Source: UBA5951 sp012269555 (GTDB taxonomy: Bacteria; Pseudomonadota; Alphaproteobacteria; Puniceispirillales; Puniceispirillaceae). From it: DNA of 64,000 nucleotides. Each line of letters starts with the position of its first letter. Positions within the stretch are counted from its first letter, which is position 1. Shown here piece after piece: positions 19,715 through 29,350 of the stretch. The stretch is taken from assembly GCA_038147755.1 (NCBI GenBank), contig JAYQTS010000012.1, forward strand, positions 1 through 64,000, read 5' to 3'. Under the pieces are notes generated by a model, which saw only the letters and a program-made list of their open reading frames with translations, made no database searches and was not told the origin of the DNA. The translations under genes and the position numbers were made by a program.

Positions 19715-19745
19715 AAATGTAAGAGTTCCAACTATTGCGTTCAAG
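19715..19745 (-). promoter_or_regulatory. Putative heat-shock (RpoH) promoter of clpB
   Basis: On the minus strand, CTTGAA (19745-19740), a 16-base spacer, then CTTACATTT (19723-19715). The -35 box and spacing are identical to the candidate before htpG. It lies in the 245-base gap between the methylmalonyl-CoA mutase stop and the clpB start, leaving a leader of about 160 bases. Confidence 0.5.
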
Positions 19746-19792
19746 GCTTCATAGAATGCAAAAATAGTGGAGCTTTGTTCTGTTATAAGTTT

Positions 19793-21985
19793 CTACGTAC
19801 TGCCGGATAATCTTGATGCACGGTAATTATGAGTGCGCTTATGGTTTTCTAAAACCGCTTGTGTTGTTTCGAGCGCTGCATCGTTTATAGGAGTTCCAGG
19901 ACCAAAAATCTTTGAAACTCCTGCCTTATACAAAAATTCATAATCTTGCTGTGGTATTACACCACCACAAATCACAAGAATATCCTCTGCTTTCTTTTCT
20001 TTCAGGTGATGAATTAATTCTGGAATTAAAGTTTTATGGCCTGCTGCCAGTGAGGAAACTCCAATTACATTAACATCGTTCGAAATAGCACTATCTGCCG
20101 CTTCCTCAGGGGTTTCAAACAAATTACCGGCAATCACATTATAACCAAAATCAGCAAATGCACTTGCAATGATTTTAGCCCCCCTATCATGTCCATCTTG
20201 GCCTAGTTTTGCTAAATATAAAACCGGATTTTTATTTGATTCTTTCTTGAACTGCCTGATGGCTTGGTATACAGGTTTTAGCACTTCTTTATTATCAAAT
20301 GCATCTGTGTAGATATCACGTACGACCTCATTTACGCCTGTATGTCGCGTATATATTTCGCTCAATGCAGAAGATACTTCTCCAACTGTAGCTCTTGCCC
20401 GCATTGCCTTTATTGCAAGCGCCAATAAATTATTATCTCCTGTTCGCGCAGCGTTTTTTAAGCGAGATAGTGTTGTTGAGACTGCTTTATCATCCCGCAA
20501 TGATTTTACTTCCAATATCCGATTTATCTGTGCATTTCTTACAACAGAATTGTCAATCTCTCGGACTTCAACTTGATCAATTTCATCTGTTTTATATTGA
20601 TTTACACCAACAATTACAGTCTGCCCTGAATCAATAAGAGCTTGCTTTTTTGTTGCAACCTTTTCTATTTCTCTTTTTGGGAATCCCTCCTGAACAGCGG
20701 TTGTCATTCCGCCCATATCCATGATTTCTTCTATTAATATGTTAGCTTTTGATATAAGTTGCGATGTTAGATTTTCGACATAATAAGAGCCAGCAAGGGG
20801 ATCGACGGTATCAGTAAGGCCAGCCTCATGTTGCAGAATTAATTGAGTGTTTCTAGCAATTTTTGCAGCAAATTCTGATGGGAGTGCAATCGCCTCGTCA
20901 AATGAATTTGTATGAAGTGACTGGGTACCTCCAATTGTTGCTGCCATTGCTTCTATAGTTGTTCTAACGATGTTATTATATGGGTCTTGCTCTGTTAAAC
21001 TTGCGCCGCTTGTCTGGCAATGTGTGCGCAGCATAAGAGACCTAGTATCTTCGGGTTTAAAAAGTCGTTTCATCCAAACAGCCCACAAAGTACGTGCGGC
21101 CCTTAATTTGGCTGTTTCAGCAAAAAAATTCATACCAATCGCAAAGAAAAAAGATAGTCGAGGTGCAAATTTATCAACATTTAACCCTCGTTCTGTTGCT
21201 GCTTTGACATATTCAAGGCCATCAGCAAGTGTAAAGGCGAGTTCCTGTATAAGATTTGCGCCTGCCTCTTGCATATGGTAGCCAGAAATTGAAGTTGAAT
21301 TAAATTTGGGCATTTTTTCTGCAGTATAGGCGATAATATCGGAAACTATTCGCATTGAGGGTTCGGGCGGATAAATGTAAGTATTTCGTACCATAAATTC
21401 TTTTAAAATATCGTTTTGAATAGTTCCAGAAAGAGCTTCTTCTGGCACACCCTGCTCTTCTCCTGCGATAATAAAACTAGATAAAATAGGTAAAACTGCT
21501 CCGTTCATAGTCATTGATACGGACATTTTATCAAGAGGTATATCAGCAAATAGACGATTCATATCCTCGACAGTGTCAATGGCCACGCCTGCTTTGCCAA
21601 CATCTCCAGCAACTCTTTTGTGGTCTGAGTCATATCCTCTATGAGTTGCCAAATCAAATGCAACCGAAAGTCCCCTTTGACCTCCTGCTAGTGCCTGTTT
21701 AAAAAAGGCATTTGTGTCCTCTGCGGTTGAAAAGCCAGCATATTGTCGAATAGTCCAGGGCCTGCCTGTATACATGGTCGCTTTTGGCCCACGTGTATAA
21801 GGAGATTGTCCTGGTAAATTACCAAGGTGTTCGCAATCCTTTAAATCATCTTCTGTATATAAAGGCTTAATGAGCAAATTATCTAAATTTATTTTTCCTT
21901 CAATCTTTGTGGCATCATTATTATATTCCTCTAACGCCATCGACTCCCAACGCGTATAATGTGTTTGTTTGCTCATCTTGGTCAT
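19793..21985 (-). CDS. scpA: Methylmalonyl-CoA mutase, large (catalytic) subunit
   Basis: A full 730-residue mutase. The N-terminal TIM barrel carries the CoA-substrate motifs (MYTGRPWTIRQYAGF, then SGYHMQEAGA and the family signature near ARNTQLILQHE). The C-terminal cobalamin domain has GQDGHDRGAKIIASAF with the cobalt-binding histidine, then VIGVSSLAAGH and GGVIP. It converts (R)-methylmalonyl-CoA to succinyl-CoA, feeding propionyl-CoA from odd-chain fatty acids, branched amino acids or propionate into the TCA cycle. The small subunit, epimerase and meaB chaperone are not in the window. It lies upstream of clpB on the same strand, separated by 245 bases. Confidence 0.96.
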   Translation of the reverse strand: MTKMSKQTHYTRWESMALEEYNNDATKIEGKINLDNLLIKPLYTEDDLKDCEHLGNLPGQSPYTRGPKATMYTGRPWTIRQYAGFSTAEDTNAFFKQALAGGQRGLSVAFDLATHRGYDSDHKRVAGDVGKAGVAIDTVEDMNRLFADIPLDKMSVSMTMNGAVLPILSSFIIAGEEQGVPEEALSGTIQNDILKEFMVRNTYIYPPEPSMRIVSDIIAYTAEKMPKFNSTSISGYHMQEAGANLIQELAFTLADGLEYVKAATERGLNVDKFAPRLSFFFAIGMNFFAETAKLRAARTLWAVWMKRLFKPEDTRSLMLRTHCQTSGASLTEQDPYNNIVRTTIEAMAATIGGTQSLHTNSFDEAIALPSEFAAKIARNTQLILQHEAGLTDTVDPLAGSYYVENLTSQLISKANILIEEIMDMGGMTTAVQEGFPKREIEKVATKKQALIDSGQTVIVGVNQYKTDEIDQVEVREIDNSVVRNAQINRILEVKSLRDDKAVSTTLSRLKNAARTGDNNLLALAIKAMRARATVGEVSSALSEIYTRHTGVNEVVRDIYTDAFDNKEVLKPVYQAIRQFKKESNKNPVLYLAKLGQDGHDRGAKIIASAFADFGYNVIAGNLFETPEEAADSAISNDVNVIGVSSLAAGHKTLIPELIHHLKEKKAEDILVICGGVIPQQDYEFLYKAGVSKIFGPGTPINDAALETTQAVLENHKRTHNYRASRLSGST

Positions 21986-22102
21986 CTTGCTTATTCTATA
22001 TTTAACTATTTTCCATTAAAAAAACGATATAAACTCAAAAGATATCATAAAGTTTTAAGCTCATTAAGACAACACAGTAGTGCGATTAATTCTACATGAA
22101 CC

Positions 22103-23284
22103 CTATTCAAAAATAAAATACCAACCATACGCTACTATAAGCGCTGGAATGGTAGAATAAAGTGTTGCAACGATGGCTGTTTTTGGAGCAAGCGCAATAG
22201 CTGGAAATAAAGCATCTCCATCATTGCTAATTGCATTTCCAATTTGTGCTGATAATGGAATTATGCCGCCAATATACATACTAGTTACAATGACTTGCGG
22301 TCCGCACCCAGGGAGGAGCCCTATGATAATAGCGATTAATGGTAAATATAAAGCAAAACCCTTAAATAAACTCTCAAGGTCAACATTAAAACTAAAAATC
22401 CAAATCTCGAAAATTAAGAATGCAAACACAACCCATGCAGTCACAAAATTTGTATCAGCAATCGTATCTCTTAGGTAGGCGGGTATTTTACTATTATTAA
22501 TTTTGCCTCCTTTTATAATAGCAGGTGCTGCCCATAAAAACACGCAAAATGCCCCTCCAACAAAGCCTAGGTATGTGCCAGGTTGTGAAATTAAAGGGTT
22601 TTGAAATAATAAATCAATATCAACCTGAAACGCAGCAAGGATGCCAAGAACAATTCCTGGAATAATTAGTAAAACCCATATTCTTGTTACTAAAATTGAA
22701 TTAGATTGTTGGCTCGCATGACTATTATCCGCGGGCATATCAGGAACTGTTCTAGGCCTCAAGAAATCACGGCCGTGAATTTTGTCAACAAAATATCCAG
22801 AAATAGTTCCTACAATTAGACCCAATGCCATGATAAATATACCGGTTGATGGTTCTTTTGCGATTAGAAGAAATGCCGCATCTCCCATGGTAGCTGTAAG
22901 CGTAGCGAGTACAGAGCCAAAGCTGAGTGAGCCTGACACATAACGGGTAACTACAATAATTGCCCCACCACATCCTGGCAGAGCGCCAAGCAAGGCTGCA
23001 AAAAATACTTGAAGATTGCCTGATTCCGATAATTTTTTGGTTAGGTCAATTTTAAACAGACGTTCTATGCCATAAAATAAAAATAAAGTGGCAGCAACAA
23101 ACGATGTTACCTGGATATAAGCGTCGGCAATTGATGATATAATGATTTCACCAAATTCGTGATTTATTAGGCCATACCCGAGCGCTAACAATATGAAACC
23201 TGAGATTAATAACTTTTGATTAAAAATCAAATTTGCTTTAGGGGGCTGTAATGAAGCTTCAGCGATGCTATTTCTCCATGACAT
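22103..23284 (-). CDS. Putative 10TM heavy-metal/manganese exporter (PF11449-like)
   Basis: A 393-residue integral membrane protein with about ten hydrophobic segments in two similar halves. Each half has a Pro-Gly-Cys-Gly motif: ALLGALPGCGGAIIVVT (about 95-111) and IIIGLLPGCGPQVIVTS (about 325-341), each followed by a Gly-Asp-Ala segment (ATMGDAAFLLIA and SNDGDALFPAIAL). This duplicated pattern matches the family once called putative manganese transporter or ArsP_2. The substrate is unproven. It is divergent from ferredoxin-NADP reductase, with 191 bases between. The conserved cysteines and aspartates inside the membrane fit metal or oxyanion transport. Confidence 0.72.
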   Translation of the reverse strand: MSWRNSIAEASLQPPKANLIFNQKLLISGFILLALGYGLINHEFGEIIISSIADAYIQVTSFVAATLFLFYGIERLFKIDLTKKLSESGNLQVFFAALLGALPGCGGAIIVVTRYVSGSLSFGSVLATLTATMGDAAFLLIAKEPSTGIFIMALGLIVGTISGYFVDKIHGRDFLRPRTVPDMPADNSHASQQSNSILVTRIWVLLIIPGIVLGILAAFQVDIDLLFQNPLISQPGTYLGFVGGAFCVFLWAAPAIIKGGKINNSKIPAYLRDTIADTNFVTAWVVFAFLIFEIWIFSFNVDLESLFKGFALYLPLIAIIIGLLPGCGPQVIVTSMYIGGIIPLSAQIGNAISNDGDALFPAIALAPKTAIVATLYSTIPALIVAYGWYFIFE

Positions 23285-23475
23285 AAATAGTTTTGTATTT
23301 CATTAAAATAAATAATGCACTTATATAATTAGTCAAGACTAAACTTTTTCTGTTATGAATTTAATAAATTGACATGGACATTTAAGAATCTAAGTAGAGA
23401 TATGTTGCTTTTTATTTGCAATACGATTAAACGCTGTTGTTGATAAGACATGGCTGCTAAAAAAAGGTGAGCTAG

Positions 23476-24270
23476 ATGACTTTTTTTGAGGTAAAACCAG
23501 AGACAGATGATGCTGTTAAGGTTTTAGACGTCAGGCATTGGACAGATAAGCTTTTTTCATTTTCTGTTGAAAGACCAACGAGTTTTAGATTTCGTTCTGG
23601 TGAATTTATTATGCTAGGTCTTCTTGATACACTAGGAAAACCTTTATTAAGAGCATATTCAGTAGCTTCTCCTAGCTGGGATGAAAGGCTTTCATTTTAC
23701 TCAATTAAGGTTCCAGATGGCCCCCTTACATCGAGACTGCAGAATATTCAGGTAAATGATTATATTATTATGCGAAAAAAACCCGTGGGGACATTGGTAT
23801 TAGATGCTCTGATACCAGGAAAACGAATTTATATGATAGCAACCGGTACAGGCATTGCACCATTCGCCTCTCTAGTTAGAGATCCAGAATTATATGATAA
23901 ATATAAACAGGTTATGTTAATTCACACATGCAGAGATAAAGCAGAATTAGCCTTTGGAAAAGATTTAGTAGATATTACTAAAAAAGATCCTCTAATTGGA
24001 GAATTCGCTATTGAAAGTTTAGTATACCTCCCAACAACTACTCGAGAGAGTTCAGATGTAATTGGAAGGGCGACAGACCTCATTCGAAGTGGAAAATTAT
24101 TCTCATTATTATCTGTTTCTCCATTTTCAGCAGAAAAAGATAGAGTAATGATTTGCGGCTCGTTGGCTATGAATACAGATATGAAAAAAATATGTGAAGA
24201 ATTTGGATTTGTTGAGGGTGCAAATTCACAGCCTGGTCATTACGTGGTAGAGAAGGCCTTTGTTGGTTGA
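23476..24270 (+). CDS. fpr: Ferredoxin/flavodoxin-NADP reductase
   Basis: A 264-residue FAD enzyme. The FAD motif R-x-Y-S is at residues 59-62 (RAYSVASP), the NADP pyrophosphate site is IATGTGIAPFASLV at about 120-133, and the C terminus has MICGSLAMNTDM and ends in YVVEKAFVG, typical of the subclass I Fpr of Alpha- and Gammaproteobacteria with an aromatic or aliphatic tail. It moves electrons between NADPH and ferredoxin or flavodoxin, often in oxidative stress defence. A ribosome site (AAGGTGAG) lies 8 bases before the ATG. It converges on the ccm operon with 24 bases between the stops. Confidence 0.95.
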   Translation: MTFFEVKPETDDAVKVLDVRHWTDKLFSFSVERPTSFRFRSGEFIMLGLLDTLGKPLLRAYSVASPSWDERLSFYSIKVPDGPLTSRLQNIQVNDYIIMRKKPVGTLVLDALIPGKRIYMIATGTGIAPFASLVRDPELYDKYKQVMLIHTCRDKAELAFGKDLVDITKKDPLIGEFAIESLVYLPTTTRESSDVIGRATDLIRSGKLFSLLSVSPFSAEKDRVMICGSLAMNTDMKKICEEFGFVEGANSQPGHYVVEKAFVG

Positions 24271-24294
24271 CTGATAGTTATTATAACTCTGTTA

Positions 24295-26013
24295 TTATAA
24301 TGCCTTCTTCAACGAGGTAATATAATTTTGTAGTATTATCGCTTGTTCAGTGTTCTCCGGCATATTTTCTAAAATGTCTGACCAAAGCATAATCGCATTT
24401 TTATTATCCCCTATCTGCCGAAAATATTCACCTTCAAGAAATTTCACTGGATTAGATCGTCTTACCTTAAATGGAAGCATGGATAAAAGCCTTCCAGCAA
24501 GTTTTGCTGAATCTGGGGAGGGATGCGAAATAAGAGCAAACTCGATTAAGTTAATTCTTTGTTCGTCTGAATTTACAACATTGTTTGCAGACAATAATGC
24601 TTCGCTAGCTAAATCATTATCACCAATCGAAAGATAGGAATTGGCAAGTTGAAGCCAGCCATAAAAATTATCTGGGCTCATCTGCAATTTTTCTGAAAGA
24701 CGTTTGGTCATTTGTTTGATGAATAAAAGTTGCTCATTCTCAGAAAAATTAGAAAATTCTAAGAGCTGTTCTTTAAATATCTTATCATCGATGTCTATTA
24801 ATCTGTCTATCCGCTGTTTCCCCTCTCTATCAGCGGCAGAAAAAATTGAAAAGCTGAGGTCTGGCATCTCTATTTTCGCTAATTTTGCTGCTCGCGAAAC
24901 ATCATACCTCAATTGGTCTGCTAGTTTTGATTCTGGAAGAATTTGAAGAGCTGTTAATTTCCAGTGTTCAATAGCTTTTAATGGTTCTCCTTTTTGAAAC
25001 AACTCTAAACCACGCAAATAAAGTGCACGAATATCTTCTGGGTTTTGCTGCAGTGTGTCCGAAATAAGTTTTGATGCAACTTTTGTCACCTGACCACTAG
25101 ATTGCCTTGTAAGAGCTTCTGCTAGTTGAGATTTAATTATTGGGTCGCCCTCGCTCAGTGACAATGCTTTTTTCAGGGCATTGATTTCATCTTCTATGGA
25201 ACCAATTTGAGAGGCTGTTACTGCTAACATAAATTGTGACGAAAGACTATTTGGGTTGGCTTCAACATTTTTTTGCCTGATTAAATTCACTAAGAGCGAT
25301 ATTCTGTTTTTCTAATAATTCTTTTTCGGCAGTTTCTCGAATTTTATTTGTTTTTGAAAACGATTGTTCGATAAGGTCCGGTCTTCCAATGTTGAGATAA
25401 ATAACCATGCTTAGCGTCAACACCAAGACTGGCAATATTATTTTCATTATACGAGCGAATTGATTGCTTTGTGCATATTTTCTTATCTTATCTAACTTAT
25501 TTATTCTTAGCTTGTTAGACCGTAACTCTAAAAAGACCCTACTCTGTGCTGAAAATTGAGGTTCATGTTTTTTTTTGGATGAATAGAAATTAGCTAATAA
25601 AAATATACCAATGATAAAAACGGTTATGGGAGCAGTCCAGAGCAGATAGGTAGTTGGTTGAATGGGAGGAGATAATAAAACAAATTCTCCATACTTTTCT
25701 CTTAAAACGCCAAAAATCTCATCATCAGTCATGCCTTCCACTAAATAATCGCGTACTTGTCGTCTCAAATCTGCGGCAAGTTCCACCTCTGAGTCATCAA
25801 TAGATTGGTTTTGACATACAAGACATCGAAGATTAGCAGAAATTTCACGAGCTCTTTTTTCAAGTATTGATCGGTTAGCATTTCTTCAGCTGTTATTGCA
25901 AATGCATTCTTCACTTTAAATGTCGAAATTAACAAATTAATAGTGGCAAGGCTAACCGTCATTAGAAAAATAATTGCAAAAAGGTTTTTATTTTTCGAAA
26001 ATAATATGTTCAT
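24295..26013 (-). CDS. ccmH: Cytochrome c maturation protein CcmH fused to CcmI (two frameshifts)
   Basis: The N-terminal signal/anchor starts at 26013. After a shift near 25860, the CcmH core follows: EKRAREISANLRCLVCQNQ with the CxxC pair that reduces apocytochrome c, then LRRQVRDYLVEGMTDDEI. The same frame runs on into a second membrane segment (IILPVLVLTLSMVIYL) followed by NIGRPDL, the mark of CcmI, so the two are fused. A second shift in a seven-A run at 25265-25271 leads into the TPR domain (24295-25290) that holds apocytochrome for haem attachment. About 570 residues in all. A similar fusion is known in E. coli CcmH. The start overlaps the ccmG stop by 4 bases. Confidence 0.82.
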
Positions 26014-26567
26014 TTTCTCATCATTTCTTCTATTTTAGGTACGAATGAGGAGCTGAAAACCTCATTTGTGATCTCACCAGCATGACGAAGAATAATTTTT
26101 CCTTCATCAGAAATTAGGAATGTTTCTGGAATGCCATATACACCCCAGTTAATAGATGTTTTTCCATCATCATCAAATCCAATTTCAATAAATGGATTGC
26201 CAAATCGTTCAAAGAAAATTTCTAATTGTTCTGGTTTATCTTTATATGCAACACCAATGATAGGTATTTCATTTGATAGCTTTTCCAAAAAAGGTGCTTC
26301 TTTTTGACAAGGTGCACACCAACTTGCAAAGAAGTTAACTAAAAAAGGCCCGTCTTCGACAAATTGTTTAAGGTCTGACTTTTGCTGAGAAGTTAATGGA
26401 GCTTCATGAAATGGAACTAGAATAAGCCCAGGAGCATTTTTACCAATCAATGGAGAGGGAAGCGGTTTTATCTTTTGATCTCCGTTCAGCATTGACATCA
26501 TCGCGATAGCAGAAATAAATGCTATAACCAAGAAAATCACTATCGGCAGTAGGAAACGAATATTCAT
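26010..26567 (-). CDS. ccmG: Thiol:disulfide interchange protein CcmG (DsbE)
   Basis: A 185-residue membrane-anchored thioredoxin-like protein. An N-terminal membrane segment at about residues 5-26 is followed by the CcmG signature GKNAPGLIL and the active site W83-C84-A85-P86-C87 in a thioredoxin fold; the later GVYGIPETFLI carries the cis-proline (family G-V-x-G-x-P-E-T). It keeps the haem-binding cysteines of apocytochrome c reduced in the periplasm. ATGA overlaps with both neighbours (ccmF upstream, ccmHI downstream) show a tightly coupled operon. Confidence 0.95.
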   Translation of the reverse strand: MNIRFLLPIVIFLVIAFISAIAMMSMLNGDQKIKPLPSPLIGKNAPGLILVPFHEAPLTSQQKSDLKQFVEDGPFLVNFFASWCAPCQKEAPFLEKLSNEIPIIGVAYKDKPEQLEIFFERFGNPFIEIGFDDDGKTSINWGVYGIPETFLISDEGKIILRHAGEITNEVFSSSFVPKIEEMMRK

Positions 26568-28521
26568 GATTGAAGCGTTGTAGACGTTTGCTTATTAATT
26601 ATATGTTTTAGGAGTATTGATATCATAGCACCAGAAGCCATCAGGATGACCCCAACCCATATCCATGACACAAATGGCTTATAATAAATCCTTATGGTAT
26701 ACCCGTCCGCTTTATTCCCATCGCCAAGTACAGCATAATAATCATGTGTAAGTTTTCGGCGTATTGCGGCTTCGGTGGTTGTTTGCTTTTCAACAGGGTA
26801 AATCCGTTTCTCTGGATACAGAGTGCCAATGTGATTATTTTTACCATCAGAAATAGATAAAGCGGCAATTAGGGCCTCAAAATTACTTCCAGCTCTCATC
26901 GAAATTGATTTTAATTCTGCCTTATGAGTGCCAATTGAAATTTGCTCTCCTATTTGCATACGGGATATTGCTTCAGTTCTAAAAATACTTTCTCCGAGAG
27001 CACCTATTAGAAAAATAACAACACCCAAATGTGCAATCCACATACTCCATTGTAGGTGAACAATACGTTGCCAAAAGTTATGTTTATTGTTTCGATTTAA
27101 TACGCGAACTCTAATAAAAATATCAGATAAAATTGTCGCGCTAAGCCACGTTACTGCTCCGATTCCTGCCAGTGCTGGGATAGATAAGCTCGTATTTGCT
27201 TTAATGAATATAAAGCAAATTACACCTGTAATACCTGCTCCAAAAACCCAAATGTGTCTTGATTTAGGTGTTAAACCCCGTTTCCAAATCATAAATGGTC
27301 CAATTCCCATTGCAATAACAAGAAGTCCCATAATGGGATTGAAAGTTGCCTCGAAAAAGGAGGGCCTACCGTTATCTTTGTTCCTGTGGCTAATTCAAGT
27401 GCAAGTGGATAAAACGTTCCAATAAGTACAACGATAGATGCACAGATTAAAAGAAAATTATTAGTGATAAGCGCTGTTTCTCTGCTAATTAGATTAATGG
27501 CACCATCTGATTTTAATTTAGGGCCGCGAATTGCGAAAAGTAATAACGGTGGTCCAATTGAAAAAAATAGAATCCCCAAAATGAATAACCCTCTGGTTGG
27601 ATCTGACGCGAAGCTGTGGACTGATGTTAAAAGTCCAGAGCGTACAATAAAAGTGCCAAGAAGAGATAACGAAAATCCGGTAATTGCCAATAAAACTGTC
27701 CAGCTTTTCAGCTGTTCCTGCTTTTCAACTACGATTACAGAATGCAGTAAGGCGGTTGCTGCAAGCCAGGGCATCAGAGATGCATTTTCAACGGGGTCCC
27801 AGAACCACCATCCCCCCCATCCAAGCTCATAATATGCCCACCAACTTCCAAGGCCTATGCCGAGAGTTAGAGCACACCAGGCTATTTGCACCCAAACGCG
27901 CATGTAACGCGCCCAACTTCTATCAACAGAGTCAGTTATCAATGCAGCTACTGCAAATGAAAAGGCAAGTGATAATCCAACATAACCTGTGTATAATGTC
28001 GGTGGGTGAAGTGCTAGCCCAATATCCTGTAATACTGGGTTAAGACCATTTCCATTTAATGGGATATTGGTTAATCTTTCAAAAGGGTTAGAAGCAAATA
28101 GACATAAAGCCAAAAACGCAGAAGTAATAGCGCCTTGTACACCAAGAGTTATCGATTTTTGTGCTAATGGCATTTTTTTTTGGGTGAGTGCTAATCCAGC
28201 ACTAAAAATAGATAATATTAAGATCCACATTAAAAGAGAACCTTCATGGTTACCCCAAGTGCCGGATATTTTATAAATCATTGGTTTAGAAGTGTGAGAA
28301 TGCTCTGCTACGAGGGCCACTGAAAAATCGGAAACAATAAAGAGCAAGACCAGACACAGGAAAGAAAGTAAAATAAAAATAGTACCTAATAGAGATATTC
28401 TTAGTGTGAAGATGTGTGATTCCTTAAAAGAGGAGTATGATGCAAAAATAGGTGCAACAGACTGGCTCAGAGATAAAACAAATGCAAGCGTTAACGAGAA
28501 CAGTCCTATTTCGGCAATCAT
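26564..28521 (-). CDS. ccmF: Haem lyase subunit CcmF (one frameshift)
   Basis: About 650 residues with many membrane segments. The WWD haem-handling motif is exact (ELGWGGWWFWDPVENAS), and the haem-coordinating histidines lie in GTWGNHEGSLLMW and in LLHSV. The frame changes in the A run at 27354-27358: adding one base gives TVGPPFFEATFNPIMGLL, joining the N-terminal part to the C-terminal 255 residues with the periplasmic domain and final helix. CcmF attaches haem from CcmE to apocytochrome c. The ATG at 28521 overlaps the ccmE stop by 4 bases and has GGGAGAAG upstream; an earlier in-frame start lies within ccmE. Confidence 0.93.
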
Positions 28522-28952
28522 CTGCTTTCTTCTCCCTGCCAAACTCCTTGTTCTTTTAGTTTTTCTGCAACCTCGCGTGGCATATATTGCTCATCATGCT
28601 TTGCCATTACTACATCAGCTTTGAAAGCACTGTTATAGAACTTACCCTCCGCAATAACACCTTGTCCATCTCGAAAAATATCAGGTAGTGCCCCAGTATA
28701 TGATACTTTTAACTGGCTTTCGGAGTCTTCAATTATAAAATTTGCAGTCAATCCATCAATAATAATACTGTTTTTTTGCACTAATCCACCAACACGAATA
28801 GAGCGCGCGCCAATTTCCAGTGTGTCTAATTCTGAGGGTGTGTAAAAGTAAACGATATTCTCTTTGAGAGCGGAGAGAGTTAGGCCAGCTGCTGATAACA
28901 AAAATGCAGCAGATATTCCAAGAAGTAATAATCTTTTTGATTTTGGAGACAT
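28518..28952 (-). CDS. ccmE: Haem chaperone CcmE
   Basis: A 144-residue protein with a basic N terminus, one membrane anchor (about 8-28), and a beta-barrel domain. The haem-binding histidine is H119 in MAKHDEQYMP, where the family has a histidine that forms a covalent bond to haem. It carries haem from CcmC to CcmF in the periplasm. It is the first gene of the run ccmE-ccmF-ccmG-ccmHI; ccmA, ccmB, ccmC and ccmD are not in the window. The 398-base gap upstream carries its promoter and that of the divergent sulfurtransferase. Confidence 0.96.
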   Translation of the reverse strand: MSPKSKRLLLLGISAAFLLSAAGLTLSALKENIVYFYTPSELDTLEIGARSIRVGGLVQKNSIIIDGLTANFIIEDSESQLKVSYTGALPDIFRDGQGVIAEGKFYNSAFKADVVMAKHDEQYMPREVAEKLKEQGVWQGEESR

Positions 28953-29037
28953 ATCGAACCTCTAAAACCCTTTTAAAAAATCCTGTGATAAATATCAGAA
29001 GTTTTCATTTTATATTCCATTGATGAGAATAACTTCA

Positions 29038-29114
29038 CGAAACCCAAAATAATTAGTTTAGTCTTTGTTTCAAGTATGTTGCGGCACTATTTCACAGTGT
29101 AAATTTGGGTTTCG
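29038..29114. repeat. 11-base perfect inverted repeat between ccmE and the sulfurtransferase gene
   Basis: CGAAACCCAAA at 29038-29048 and its exact complement TTTGGGTTTCG at 29104-29114 bracket 55 bases. Inside lies a smaller hairpin-like CACT/AGTG pair. The element sits in the divergent gap of 398 bases, nearer to ccmE. It could be a folded leader RNA or a paired operator; no transposase or target duplication is present. Confidence 0.5.
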
Positions 29115-29149
29115 AAAAGATTGGTTCTGTATTGCGAGCCTATAGCCTG

Positions 29150-29290
29150 TTTATAGATTATAAAATTATATTTATAAAATTTAAAAAAATAAAAATTAGT
29201 TCTAAAAAAATATTATAAATAAAAAAATTATGCTAAAATTAATTTAATTTATTTAAATATTAAAAAATAATTTCTAAATATTCACGACAG
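29150..29290. other. Extremely AT-rich segment upstream of the sulfur operon
   Basis: About 140 bases composed almost only of A and T (long A and T runs, e.g. around 29160-29280), ending about 60 bases before the sulfurtransferase start. I see no gene, riboswitch or DnaA box. It probably includes the promoter and may bind nucleoid proteins. Confidence 0.4.
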
Positions 29291-29350
29291 GAAAACAAGT
29301 TGTTTTTTATTTTTTAGTAAATTTTTATCATTATAAAGAAAGAAATATAG

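Noticed and set aside
29038..29114. Inverted repeat as the ends of a small mobile element (MITE)
   Set aside because: Only 11 bases match, there is no target-site duplication, and no second copy was seen in the window.
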